Origin: UBA11540 sp045536425
Lineage (GTDB): Bacteria > Bacillota > Clostridia > Oscillospirales > Ruminococcaceae
Length of the DNA: 14,491 bases
Reading direction: 5' to 3'
Assembly (NCBI GenBank): GCA_045536425.1
Contig: JAZSNN010000033.1
Location: 1 to 14,491, forward strand
Numbering within the stretch: position 1 is the first letter of the stretch; each line of letters opens with the position of its first letter. Both the position numbers and the translations under genes were made by a program. The notes beneath the pieces are model-generated. The model searched no databases and was not told where the DNA came from. It saw nothing but the letters and a program-made list of their open reading frames with translations. Positions 1 through 5,769 of this stretch are shown piece after piece.

Positions 1-8
1 CAAACGAA

Positions 9-78
9 ACACCCCTTTAGGGGTTGCCCGAAGAAGTAATGCGGTTGGCAGAACCTTTCGGAGCCCCTTTAGGGGTGT
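9..78. repeat. 70-nt nested hairpin element, intergenic
   Basis: Two near-identical short palindromes (CCCC-TTTA-GGGG at 12-23 and 64-75) sit 40 nt apart. They can also pair with each other: 9-16 with 71-78 (8 bp), 19-23 with 64-68 (5 bp), then 28-32 with 57-61 (CCGAA/TTCGG) and 43-46 with 52-55 (GGTT/AACC). The result is one long interrupted stem. No open frame of note runs through it. It could be a dispersed palindromic repeat, a small RNA, or the 3' structure of a gene lying outside the window. The pairing is read directly from the bases; the function is unknown. Confidence 0.5.
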
Positions 79-85
79 GGTCTGT

Positions 86-105
86 AAAAAGCCCTTCTAG
101 GGCTT
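86..105 (-). terminator. Intrinsic terminator of the marR-degV-acyltransferase-DUF6320 operon
   Basis: On the minus strand a 7-bp stem (AAGCCCT/AGGGCTT, 3-nt loop) is followed by a run of T, the form of a Rho-independent terminator. It lies about 30 nt past the stop codon of the DUF6320-type gene. A second, stronger stem without a T-run lies between it and the stop codon (113-131). Confidence 0.6.
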
Positions 106-112
106 ACTCAAG

Positions 113-131
113 CCTCCGGCTTAGCCGGAGG
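113..131. other. Perfect 8-bp hairpin just after the operon's last stop codon
   Basis: CCTCCGGC and GCCGGAGG are exact reverse complements around a TTA loop, starting 6 nt beyond the stop of the DUF6320-type gene. No T-run follows on either strand, so it is not a classic terminator by itself. It may protect the 3' end of the message or belong to the hairpin cluster that fills 9-131. Confidence 0.55.
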
Positions 132-137
132 TTGTGA

Positions 138-830
138 CTAGAAAAACAGTTTGCGTTCCAAAAGCTCACGCGCCGAGCGGTTGATTGCAAGGTATATCAA
201 AAGACCTCCAAACAACAAAAGCACCACCAAAGGATAGATAGACCACCCGATAAACGCGATTTCAAAGGTTATCGACAATAGATATTCAATCATCAGTATC
301 AGCGTAGAAATCGCAATGAGCGCACCGCCAAAGATGTAAAGTCTGCCTTTTTTGAGATAACGCGTCAGTGCCACGACAGACGTTGTTATCAGACATATCC
401 CTGAGGTAACGGGTAGGGCAAAGGTCAAAAACCAATCTCCGTCGGTGACGGTATTTATGTAGAGCAGATATAAAACAACAGCTGCAAATCCGCAGGGGAC
501 AAAGACGACGGGATTTGGGTTTCTAAACCAAAACGGAAGAGGTATCCATGCGTACAAAACCGCAAGAGCTCCCAGTGCAAACCCAAACCAATCCAAGCGA
601 CCATTTTTCTGCAGATCAGCAAAAAAGCAGACGGCAAGAGGAATCAAAAACAGAATAATAATCGCACCGCTCAGAGCTTTTGTACCCGCGTGTGCCTTTG
701 GCATCTTGTTTTTTGGGTATAGTGGTGATTGTGCCTCGTGTACAGAGCTTGGATAGCAAATCTCGGTATTACACAAGGGACATTTCTTTTCGCTTTCAGC
801 GAGTCTAACGCCGCAGTTTACACAATACAT
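138..830 (-). CDS. Zinc-ribbon membrane protein, DUF6320 type
   Basis: A 230-aa protein of unknown function. The N-terminus carries a short zinc ribbon with two CxxC pairs (Cys3/Cys6 and Cys17/Cys20). A charged linker follows, then about six hydrophobic segments (roughly 53-71, 80-101, 107-125, 132-157, 163-183 and 190-216), so it is an integral membrane protein with a small metal-binding cap. This layout matches proteins annotated as DUF6320, which from memory are often found beside alcohol-acetyltransferase-like genes, as here. I chose the ATG at 830 over a GTG at 839: the GAGGTGA ribosome site sits 6 nt before the ATG and would overlap the GTG. The gene begins 5 nt after the acyltransferase stop, so the two are probably translationally coupled. 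A role as membrane partner or anchor for the acyltransferase is inference only. Confidence 0.8.
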   Translation of the reverse strand: MYCVNCGVRLAESEKKCPLCNTEICYPSSVHEAQSPLYPKNKMPKAHAGTKALSGAIIILFLIPLAVCFFADLQKNGRLDWFGFALGALAVLYAWIPLPFWFRNPNPVVFVPCGFAAVVLYLLYINTVTDGDWFLTFALPVTSGICLITTSVVALTRYLKKGRLYIFGGALIAISTLILMIEYLLSITFEIAFIGWSIYPLVVLLLFGGLLIYLAINRSARELLERKLFF

Positions 831-835
831 AATAG

Positions 836-2131
836 TCACCTCTCGTTTCTGTTGCTTTCTACAGTGACGGGGATGCCGAGCGATTGCAAAACGGCAAAGA
901 AATGCCGTTCGAGCTCCGCATCCTTGATGTTTCGGATAAAGTTGACATATACGGTGTCACCAAATGACAGCATACCGCAGTTGTAGGGGGCTGCCGCCTG
1001 TACACCGAGGATAAAATCAAACCGTTCTATATAGCTGTTCATCACTTCAGGCACCGCGACTCTACCGATGTTTGAAAGGGAAAGGCAAGACTTTTTCTCG
1101 CCCACGCTGTTGAAGATTGCCTTCATAACCATATTTTTTATCGGCAACGGAACAAGCCGTACAAGCGGGTTTTTCTCGTCGTTTACGTTGGTTGCTATCA
1201 CGCGGCTCATGTGCTTTGCGGTGAATTCAAGACCCATTCTGTGCTTTACTACCTCGCAGATTTCCTCTAGAGAATACTCGCCTAACCTTGGGTCAATCTC
1301 GGGAACCACATACATTGCAAAGTTTCTCAGCGTTTTGCTTGGAAACAGATTTCGCAGGTTGACGGGAATGAGAAGCTTTATGAGCTTTTGCCTTTTCAAA
1401 ACGGGATTCTTTTCTTTTTGCAGGTTAGAGAGTGCCAGCATCATCACCGCACTCATAAATACGGTAAGCGTAGAGTTGTAGCGGTGTGCCGTATCGAGCG
1501 CGTCTTTTACAGGAATCTTAAAACAGGTAAGGTTCAAAAACCCGTCCCTTTGCGTCTCTCCCGACATATGCCAGGCGTCTGTGTCTTTTCTGCTTGCGGG
1601 AATAGTCCCCGCATATTTCAGAAAGCTGTCCTCTAACTCTTCTTCAACGGGACTGACCTTGCGGTCGACAATTCCACATTCAAAAGGAATAGAGATGCCA
1701 TATCGCTGTTCAAGATACTCAGCAACGAGATTTTTCAGAAAAACAAGAGCGCCCGTTCCGTCGGTCAGCGAATGGAAAAACTCCACTGCGATGCGGTTTT
1801 TATACACTATAACGCGAAATGCACATTTTCGCAGCTGTGAACTATCCATAAAACACAGCGGGTAGCTGTACTCCTCAAGTATCTCGGGAGCAGACTTTAC
1901 CTCTTGCAGATAGTACCAAAACAGACCTTTCCTCAAACGCGCTGCGATAGAAGGAAAGCGCTTTACCACAACCTCCAACGCCGACTTTAGAATATCGGTG
2001 TCAACGTCCTCGGATAAGGTCACCGACTGCCTGAAAACATTGCTCCAGTTTCTTCGTCTTGCCGCAGGGTATATCTTTGCTGCGTTGTCAAGGCGTAACC
2101 ATCTCAAACGTTCCTTGAGTTTTTTTGACAT
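836..2131 (-). CDS. Alcohol-acetyltransferase-like (condensation-fold) acyltransferase
   Basis: A 431-aa protein of the chloramphenicol-acetyltransferase/condensation fold, closest by eye to the alcohol acetyltransferase (AATase, PapA/WES-like) group. It carries the HxxxDG active-site signature as H-S-L-T-D-G, with His120 as likely general base and Asp124 structural. A downstream PVNLR...TLRNF stretch resembles the second conserved block of that group. Members move an acyl group from a thioester donor to a hydroxyl; the acceptor cannot be read from sequence. The reading frame stays open upstream to 2257, but that extension overlaps degV and is low-complexity Arg-rich. The ATG at 2131 has an AAGGGG site 11 nt upstream and gives the normal family start. 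It lies 23 nt after degV in the same operon, which suggests a lipid acyl donor or acceptor (inference). Confidence 0.78.
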   Translation of the reverse strand: MSKKLKERLRWLRLDNAAKIYPAARRRNWSNVFRQSVTLSEDVDTDILKSALEVVVKRFPSIAARLRKGLFWYYLQEVKSAPEILEEYSYPLCFMDSSQLRKCAFRVIVYKNRIAVEFFHSLTDGTGALVFLKNLVAEYLEQRYGISIPFECGIVDRKVSPVEEELEDSFLKYAGTIPASRKDTDAWHMSGETQRDGFLNLTCFKIPVKDALDTAHRYNSTLTVFMSAVMMLALSNLQKEKNPVLKRQKLIKLLIPVNLRNLFPSKTLRNFAMYVVPEIDPRLGEYSLEEICEVVKHRMGLEFTAKHMSRVIATNVNDEKNPLVRLVPLPIKNMVMKAIFNSVGEKKSCLSLSNIGRVAVPEVMNSYIERFDFILGVQAAAPYNCGMLSFGDTVYVNFIRNIKDAELERHFFAVLQSLGIPVTVESNRNER

Positions 2132-2154
2132 AAAGACATCAACCCCTTTGCAAA

Positions 2155-2994
2155 TCAGTTTTTGTAAAAAGCCACTACCACAGCGCCGGGACCCGCGTGG
2201 GTGCCGATGACACTGCCAACGGTGGTATAACGAATCTCTTCGAGATTGCCTTCCCAAATGTGTTTGCTGTCTTCGATATATTTTACTAGCAAAGCATCGG
2301 AAATTCCGCTGTAGCCGAGAAGGATAGGCTTTGAAAAATCAATTCCGCCCGCTTTTTCAATTTCCTGAACAAGTAGGTTGTTGCCCATCTTCGAACCGCG
2401 TGCTTTGCCGAGCATTGAAATCTCGCCGTTTATCACCGAAAGAACGGGTTTTATGTTGAGGAGTGTGCCTGCAAAAGCGACAGTTTTTGAAACGCGACCG
2501 CCCTTTTTTAGATACTCGAGAGTATCTACCAGAGCCACGACAACTATCTTTTTCTTTTCTTCTTCGAGAGCTTCTGCAATTTCTTTTGCGCTCATTCCTG
2601 AGTCGAGAAGCCTGAAAGCCAGCTCAACCAAAATACCGCTTCCCATAGCGGCACTTCCGCTGTCAACGACGTATACGTTGTCAAAATCCTCAGCGGCGAT
2701 AACAGCACTCTGATAGGTGCCCGAAAAGCTCGATGAAAGGGTTATCACAACAGCAGCCTCACCCGCATCCTTAGCCTTTTGAAATTCCTTCATAAAAGCA
2801 TCGGGTGTCGCCTGACTTGTAGTAGGGAGCACGTCGCTCTCTACGAGCTTTTCATAGAAGACCTTGTGGTCAATTGTAACCCCGTCGATAAACTCATCGT
2901 CGCCAAAATGTACGGTAAGCGGTACCGTGTACACGCGGGATTTAAACTCGGGCATAAGGTCTGCAGTGGAATCAACTATAATTCTTGTATTCAT
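2155..2994 (-). CDS. DegV family fatty-acid-binding protein (FakB type)
   Basis: A 279-aa DegV/FakB protein, full length for the family. Landmarks are the N-terminal D-S-T-A-D-L motif, T-T-S-Q at 58-61, the S-S-S-F-S-G-T-Y loop around 87-94, the D-S-G-S-A-A-M-G-S-G segment at 111-120, L-E-Y-L-K-K-G-G-R at 159-167 and the C-terminal G-T-H-A-G-P-G-A with His266. In characterised FakB proteins the Thr/Ser loops and this His bind the fatty-acid carboxylate. FakB then presents the fatty acid to the kinase FakA, making acyl-phosphate for phospholipid synthesis. No fakA is in the window. Start: ATG at 2994, preferred over an in-frame GTG at 3012 that overlaps the marR stop. It lies 17 nt after marR. 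Which fatty acid it prefers cannot be told. Confidence 0.92.
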   Translation of the reverse strand: MNTRIIVDSTADLMPEFKSRVYTVPLTVHFGDDEFIDGVTIDHKVFYEKLVESDVLPTTSQATPDAFMKEFQKAKDAGEAAVVITLSSSFSGTYQSAVIAAEDFDNVYVVDSGSAAMGSGILVELAFRLLDSGMSAKEIAEALEEEKKKIVVVALVDTLEYLKKGGRVSKTVAFAGTLLNIKPVLSVINGEISMLGKARGSKMGNNLLVQEIEKAGGIDFSKPILLGYSGISDALLVKYIEDSKHIWEGNLEEIRYTTVGSVIGTHAGPGAVVVAFYKN

Positions 2995-3011
2995 AAACTC
3001 TATTCCTATCA

Positions 3012-3461
3012 CTAGTTATTTTGTGTTTTGTCAGCAAACTGTTCAATGCTGTCGCTGATTATCGAAAGACAGCGGTAAAACTCGACCCTCTCGCCATCGG
3101 AAAGTCCAACGCTGACCGCCTCTAAAACCCCATCGATTTTGTCCGCAATCTTTTTACCGACCAAAAGGCCCTTTTCGGTCAAAACGAGAGGACTTTTGTA
3201 GCGTTTTGCACTCTTCGATTTGCAGAAAAGATATCCGTTTGACTCCAAAAAATCAAGTGCGCGTGAAATGGTGGCTTTGTCCTCTTCGCACCGCTCACAC
3301 AGGTCGGTAGCCGTCAAATCCTTTGCCGTATATAGATAGTATAGGCAGGAAACGTGGACGCTTCTCAACCCGTACTCCTGCATTTCTTGGTTTTTTATCC
3401 TGCGGATGTTACGGCTGATTCTGTTTATCAACACAGTAAAGGTTTCAAATCTTTCTTGCAT
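3012..3461 (-). CDS. MarR-family transcriptional regulator, first gene of the lipid operon
   Basis: A 149-aa winged-helix regulator. The recognition region follows the MarR pattern: L-T-A-T-D-L-C-E-R-C-E-E-D-K-A-T-I-S-R-A-L-type helices near 50-75, then a basic wing with K-R-Y-K-S, and terminal dimerisation helices. The frame is open upstream to 3533, but that part runs through the operator and promoter. The ATG at 3461 has a strong GGAGG site 5-6 nt before it and is the real start. It is the promoter-proximal gene, with degV 17 nt downstream. Two palindromes flanking the promoter suggest autorepression. With a FakB neighbour, a fatty-acid or acyl-derived ligand in the manner of FabT is an attractive but untested idea. 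Confidence 0.9.
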   Translation of the reverse strand: MQERFETFTVLINRISRNIRRIKNQEMQEYGLRSVHVSCLYYLYTAKDLTATDLCERCEEDKATISRALDFLESNGYLFCKSKSAKRYKSPLVLTEKGLLVGKKIADKIDGVLEAVSVGLSDGERVEFYRCLSIISDSIEQFADKTQNN

Positions 3462-3477
3462 AAAAACCTCCGAACAA

Positions 3478-3499
3478 ACTTGTTGAAGTTTCAACAAGT
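3478..3499. promoter_or_regulatory. Operator palindrome 1 for the MarR operon
   Basis: ACTTGTTGA-N4-TCAACAAGT, 9-bp arms with no mismatch, between the transcription start region and the ribosome site of marR. The same arms recur at 3514-3535; the two centres are 36 bp apart. Placement downstream of the -10 box fits a repressor roadblock. Confidence 0.82.
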
Positions 3500-3501
3500 A
3501 C

Positions 3502-3530
3502 ACTATACACCAAACTTGTTGAAATGTCAA
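3502..3530 (-). promoter_or_regulatory. SigA-type promoter of the marR-degV operon
   Basis: On the minus strand, TTGACA (3525-3530) and TATAGT (3502-3507) are separated by exactly 17 bp. The -35 box lies inside the second palindrome, and the first palindrome lies just beyond the expected start site. RNA polymerase and the repressor would therefore compete for the same DNA. Confidence 0.85.
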
Positions 3531-3536
3531 CAAGTT
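3513..3536. promoter_or_regulatory. Operator palindrome 2, overlapping the -35 box
   Basis: AACTTGTTGA-N4-TCAACAAGTT, 10-bp perfect arms, covering the -35 hexamer and part of the spacer of the marR promoter. The arms are the same as those of the palindrome at 3478-3499, which strongly suggests a single DNA-binding protein recognises both, most simply the MarR protein encoded downstream. Confidence 0.82.
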
Positions 3537-3544
3537 TTGAAAAT

Positions 3545-3574
3545 AAAAAAGACGCGCCTGTAAAAAAGCGCGTC
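3545..3574 (-). terminator. Intrinsic terminator of the Xre/membrane-protein unit
   Basis: On the minus strand GACGCGC/GCGCGTC form a 7-bp GC-rich stem with a 10-nt loop, followed by six T. It lies 6 nt beyond the stop of the small membrane protein and directly upstream of the marR promoter, so it separates two same-strand operons. Confidence 0.85.
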
Positions 3575-3580
3575 AAAAGC

Positions 3581-3979
3581 TCAATATTTTTTTCTGAGTA
3601 TGAAAAATGCCACCCAATAGAGAACAAGCATAAGACATAACGCCACACTCGCCGCAGTTGATAAAAGCTCCTGCCCCGCGACCTTCAACGTGATGACCGC
3701 AACGGCAGAGATAATGATAAAAAGATATCCTGCCCACGCCCACGCTTTGCCTCTTATAAAACGGTTTCGCTCGTCGGAGATTTCGGTTTCAACCCTCTCA
3801 CGATACTCCTCGTTTTTGTTAAAACGGTAGATGCGAATTAACCGCAGAATGCTCACAATAATAAGTCCCGAGCCCATGCCACTCCAAAACTCATCAACAA
3901 CGTTTGCAATTCCAAGAACTAACAACGTAACACCGATAAAAAGATATAAAATGTATATTATAAGGTTTCTGTTTTTCAT
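3581..3979 (-). CDS. Small four-helix membrane protein paired with an Xre regulator
   Basis: A 132-aa hydrophobic protein with about four membrane segments (5-27, 33-50, 79-100 and 104-127). Between helices 2 and 3 is a charged cytoplasmic-type loop carrying E-I-S-D-E-R-N-R-F-I-R-G-K. The D-E-R...G-K-A pattern before a helix resembles DUF2178-like proteins that travel with small Xre regulators, but I do not recognise a defined function. Its ATG overlaps the TGA of the regulator (ATGA), so the two are translationally coupled. Sensor or effector roles are possible; nothing in the sequence decides between them. Confidence 0.75.
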   Translation of the reverse strand: MKNRNLIIYILYLFIGVTLLVLGIANVVDEFWSGMGSGLIIVSILRLIRIYRFNKNEEYRERVETEISDERNRFIRGKAWAWAGYLFIIISAVAVITLKVAGQELLSTAASVALCLMLVLYWVAFFILRKKY

Positions 3980-4182
3980 AAATCAAACCCCTCCTCAAAG
4001 ATAAAGACCTCTTCAATCGCCATATTAAAATATTTTGCGATTTTGTAGGCAAGTAAAATCGACGGATTGTACCGCCCGTTCTCAAGCGAACTGATCGTCT
4101 GTCGGGAAACTCCCATAGCCTTTGCGAAATCCTCTTGAAGAATACCGCGCCCTTTTCTGATTTCCTCAATCTTGTTTTTCAA
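3976..4182 (-). CDS. Short Xre/Cro-type HTH regulator
   Basis: A 68-aa protein made almost wholly of one helix-turn-helix of the Xre/Cro (HTH_3) type. The recognition region reads Q-E-D-F-A-K-A-M-G-V-S-R-Q-T-I-S-S-L-E-N at about 16-35, followed by the usual Y-x-P-S and hydrophobic tail. The start is a TTG at 4182 with GGAG 7 nt upstream; there is no nearer ATG. Such stand-alone 65-70-aa regulators commonly repress their own promoter and are co-transcribed with a membrane protein, as here. A perfect palindrome at the expected transcription start (4200-4217) is the likely operator. Confidence 0.9.
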   Translation of the reverse strand: MKNKIEEIRKGRGILQEDFAKAMGVSRQTISSLENGRYNPSILLAYKIAKYFNMAIEEVFIFEEGFDL

Positions 4183-4199
4183 AATATCACTCCTAACTA

Positions 4200-4217
4200 T
4201 GTAAAGTAAACTTTACA
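4200..4217. promoter_or_regulatory. Palindromic operator of the Xre unit
   Basis: TGTAAAGT-AA-ACTTTACA, 8-bp perfect arms, lies just downstream of the -10 box of the Xre promoter and upstream of its ribosome site. A lone ACTTTACA copy occurs at 4256-4263, just upstream of the -35 box, and could be a second, weaker site. Xre autorepression is the simplest reading. Confidence 0.75.
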
Positions 4218-4222
4218 ATACG

Positions 4223-4251
4223 ATGATACCACACCAAACCCAAAATGTCAA
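4223..4251 (-). promoter_or_regulatory. SigA-type promoter of the Xre/membrane-protein unit
   Basis: On the minus strand TTGACA (4246-4251) and TATCAT (4223-4228) are 17 bp apart, with the start site expected a few bases before the palindrome at 4200-4217. The unit is therefore independent of spoIVB upstream, which ends in its own terminator. Confidence 0.82.
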
Positions 4252-4272
4252 GCACACTTTACATAAAATTTC

Positions 4273-4305
4273 AAAAAACAAGCAGGGAAATTATCCCTGC
4301 TTGTT
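4273..4305 (-). terminator. Intrinsic terminator of spoIVB, with the stop codon in its loop
   Basis: A 12-bp stem (arms 4294-4305 and 4277-4288) with a 5-nt loop, followed on the minus strand by a T-run. The upstream arm is made from the last four sense codons of spoIVB (N-K-Q-G), and the TAA stop (4291-4293) falls in the loop. Confidence 0.88.
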
Positions 4306-5511
4306 CGCAGTTTCGTACATATTCTCCGCAAAAATCGCATACCCCTTCGTCGGGTCGTTTACAAAAACGTGGGTCACCGCACCGACGAGCTGTCCGTCCT
4401 GAATAATCGGACTTCCGCTCATACCTTGAACAATACCGCCCGTCCGCTTGATAAGATTTTCGTCAGTAACTCTGATTATCATATTTTTTGTGGGATTGTC
4501 TGCGGCAAGCGAAATTCTCTCGATAGAGATTTCAAACCGCTCAACCACGTTTTTGTCAAGGGTCGTGAGGATATACGCCTTGCCTTCTTTTATCTCCTGC
4601 TTCAGCGCGAGCTTTACGGGTGCGGTAGAAACGGGGCATCTGTCACTCGTTCCAAAAACTCCTGCCTGCGTGTTAGCATAGAGCTTTCCAAAGGCAATTC
4701 TGCTTGCAAACGCTCCGACAAGCTCACCCGGTGTACCGCTCTTGCTTTTGGTCACTCCGAGGATGCTAACGTCAACGAGTTCTCCCGAAGAAAGAGGCAA
4801 CAATTCCCCCGTGTCCACGTCGCAGATGGCGTGTCCGAGACCTGCAAAAAGCTTTGTTTCGGGGTCATAGAAGGTCGCAGTGCCAACACCTGCCGAGCTG
4901 TCGCGCACCCAAATTCCCGCCTTATACTCGGAATCCTTGTCCGATTTTATAGGTGTCACGGCCATCTTCAGCTTTGTTTCGTTTCGCTGTACTAACAGTA
5001 CAATCGGCTTACCGCCCGAGCCCGAAATTATCGAAGAAATGTGCTCGTTTGACTTCACCTCTTCACCGTTTGCTTCAAGTATTATGTCACCGACCCTGAG
5101 CCCTGCCGCCACAGCGGGATTGTAGCTTTTTGAGCCACTTTCCACGTCGGTCAGCGACACCACCATAACTCCTTTTGTAAACATCTTTATTCCAAAGGGC
5201 GTGCCGCAGGGGATGAGGGTAGGTCTGTCGACAACACTCACCGAAACCTCTTTTATCGGCATAACGCCAAAAAGCTTCAGCGAAACTGTATACGAAAGCT
5301 CGGAACTTCTACTTTCGCCAACTGCAAGGTCGTCGGGGAAGACCCGCACAGTGCTGATAACGTCGTTTTGTAGGGAAAACTCCTGACCTCTTGTCACCAA
5401 AAAACTCTCGGGTAAGGAGCTGCTATAACCGAAAACGGCAATGAAACAAACCGCCAAACAAACCGTCAAAACTGCCGTCAATTTTTTGAAAAATGAAGAA
5501 ATACGACTCAT
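4291..5511 (-). CDS. spoIVB: SpoIVB-family sporulation serine peptidase (MEROPS S55)
   Basis: A 406-aa protein with an N-terminal membrane anchor or signal (about 11-28), a PDZ domain (about 105-190, including G-L-R-V-G-D-I-I-L-E-A-N-G) and an S55 trypsin-like peptidase domain. The likely triad is His227 (G-L-G-H-A-I-C-D), Asp350 and Ser365 (Q-G-M-S-G-S-P). The 15-residue Asp-Ser spacing equals that of Bacillus subtilis SpoIVB (Asp363/Ser378). In Bacillus the enzyme is secreted from the forespore and cleaves SpoIVFA, which releases pro-SigK processing. The start ATG has GGAG 7 nt upstream. Unlike the classic locus, spo0A does not follow: the next gene is an unrelated Xre unit. It may be a detached copy or a second paralogue like spoIVB2 of Clostridioides difficile. 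No convincing SigG or SigF promoter was seen. Confidence 0.92.
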   Translation of the reverse strand: MSRISSFFKKLTAVLTVCLAVCFIAVFGYSSSLPESFLVTRGQEFSLQNDVISTVRVFPDDLAVGESRSSELSYTVSLKLFGVMPIKEVSVSVVDRPTLIPCGTPFGIKMFTKGVMVVSLTDVESGSKSYNPAVAAGLRVGDIILEANGEEVKSNEHISSIISGSGGKPIVLLVQRNETKLKMAVTPIKSDKDSEYKAGIWVRDSSAGVGTATFYDPETKLFAGLGHAICDVDTGELLPLSSGELVDVSILGVTKSKSGTPGELVGAFASRIAFGKLYANTQAGVFGTSDRCPVSTAPVKLALKQEIKEGKAYILTTLDKNVVERFEISIERISLAADNPTKNMIIRVTDENLIKRTGGIVQGMSGSPIIQDGQLVGAVTHVFVNDPTKGYAIFAENMYETANKQG

Positions 5512-5697
5512 AAAAAACTCCTTGTTAATATATTGTCGGTATTATTTTGTGAACGAGAAAAACAAATATTAAAGGCAAAACTACCGCACGAAATTACAAG
5601 CAAGTTCCTTGAATTGAACGACAAAACCTTAATATGTACAAGCTTTCTTCCAAACAAGAAAAAGGACACAAAAAGCGGAAAAGAATGAACCAATCTA

Positions 5698-5726
5698 TTG
5701 ACAATATCTGTAAAAATTTATATAAT
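5698..5726 (+). promoter_or_regulatory. Consensus SigA promoter of the marR-ABC operon
   Basis: TTGACA (5698-5703) and TATAAT (5721-5726) match the consensus at all twelve positions with the ideal 17-bp spacer. A promoter this strong ahead of a MarR gene implies tight repression until an inducer is present. The rest of the 258-bp gap to spoIVB (5512-5697) is AT-rich with no gene seen. Confidence 0.92.
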
Positions 5727-5731
5727 ATTCG

Positions 5732-5747
5732 TTAGTTTGCTAACTAA
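5732..5747. promoter_or_regulatory. MarR operator at the transcription start of the ABC operon
   Basis: TTAGTT-TGCT-AACTAA is a perfect 6-bp inverted repeat placed 5 nt past the -10 box, so it covers the expected start site. Its form is common upstream of MarR-ABC exporter operons in Firmicutes. It is unrelated to the palindromes of the other MarR gene at 3478-3536, so the two regulators should not cross-talk. Confidence 0.75.
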
Positions 5748-5769
5748 TCTTTAAAAAGGGAGCGAGAAC

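Noticed and set aside
1..131. CRISPR-like repeats at the left end
   Set aside because: Only two copies of a 12-13-bp palindrome, with no regular spacers and no cas genes.
2132..2257. 42-residue N-terminal extension of the acyltransferase frame
   Set aside because: It overlaps the end of degV, is Arg-rich and unlike the family. The ATG at 2131 has a ribosome site and gives the usual start.
3462..3533. N-terminal extension of the first MarR frame
   Set aside because: It runs through the promoter and operator palindromes, and the GGAGG site fits only the ATG at 3461.
4369..4995. 208-residue open frame antisense to spoIVB
   Set aside because: Opposite the conserved S55 peptidase domain, with no ribosome site or domain signature.
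5512..5600. SigG or SigF promoter ahead of spoIVB
   Set aside because: A CAATATA sequence resembles a SigG -10, but no matching -35 lies at the right distance.
5508..5693. Small 61-residue frame between spoIVB and the second MarR gene
   Set aside because: Phe/Ser-rich, no ribosome site, and it ends over the start of spoIVB; it looks like chance in AT-rich spacer DNA.
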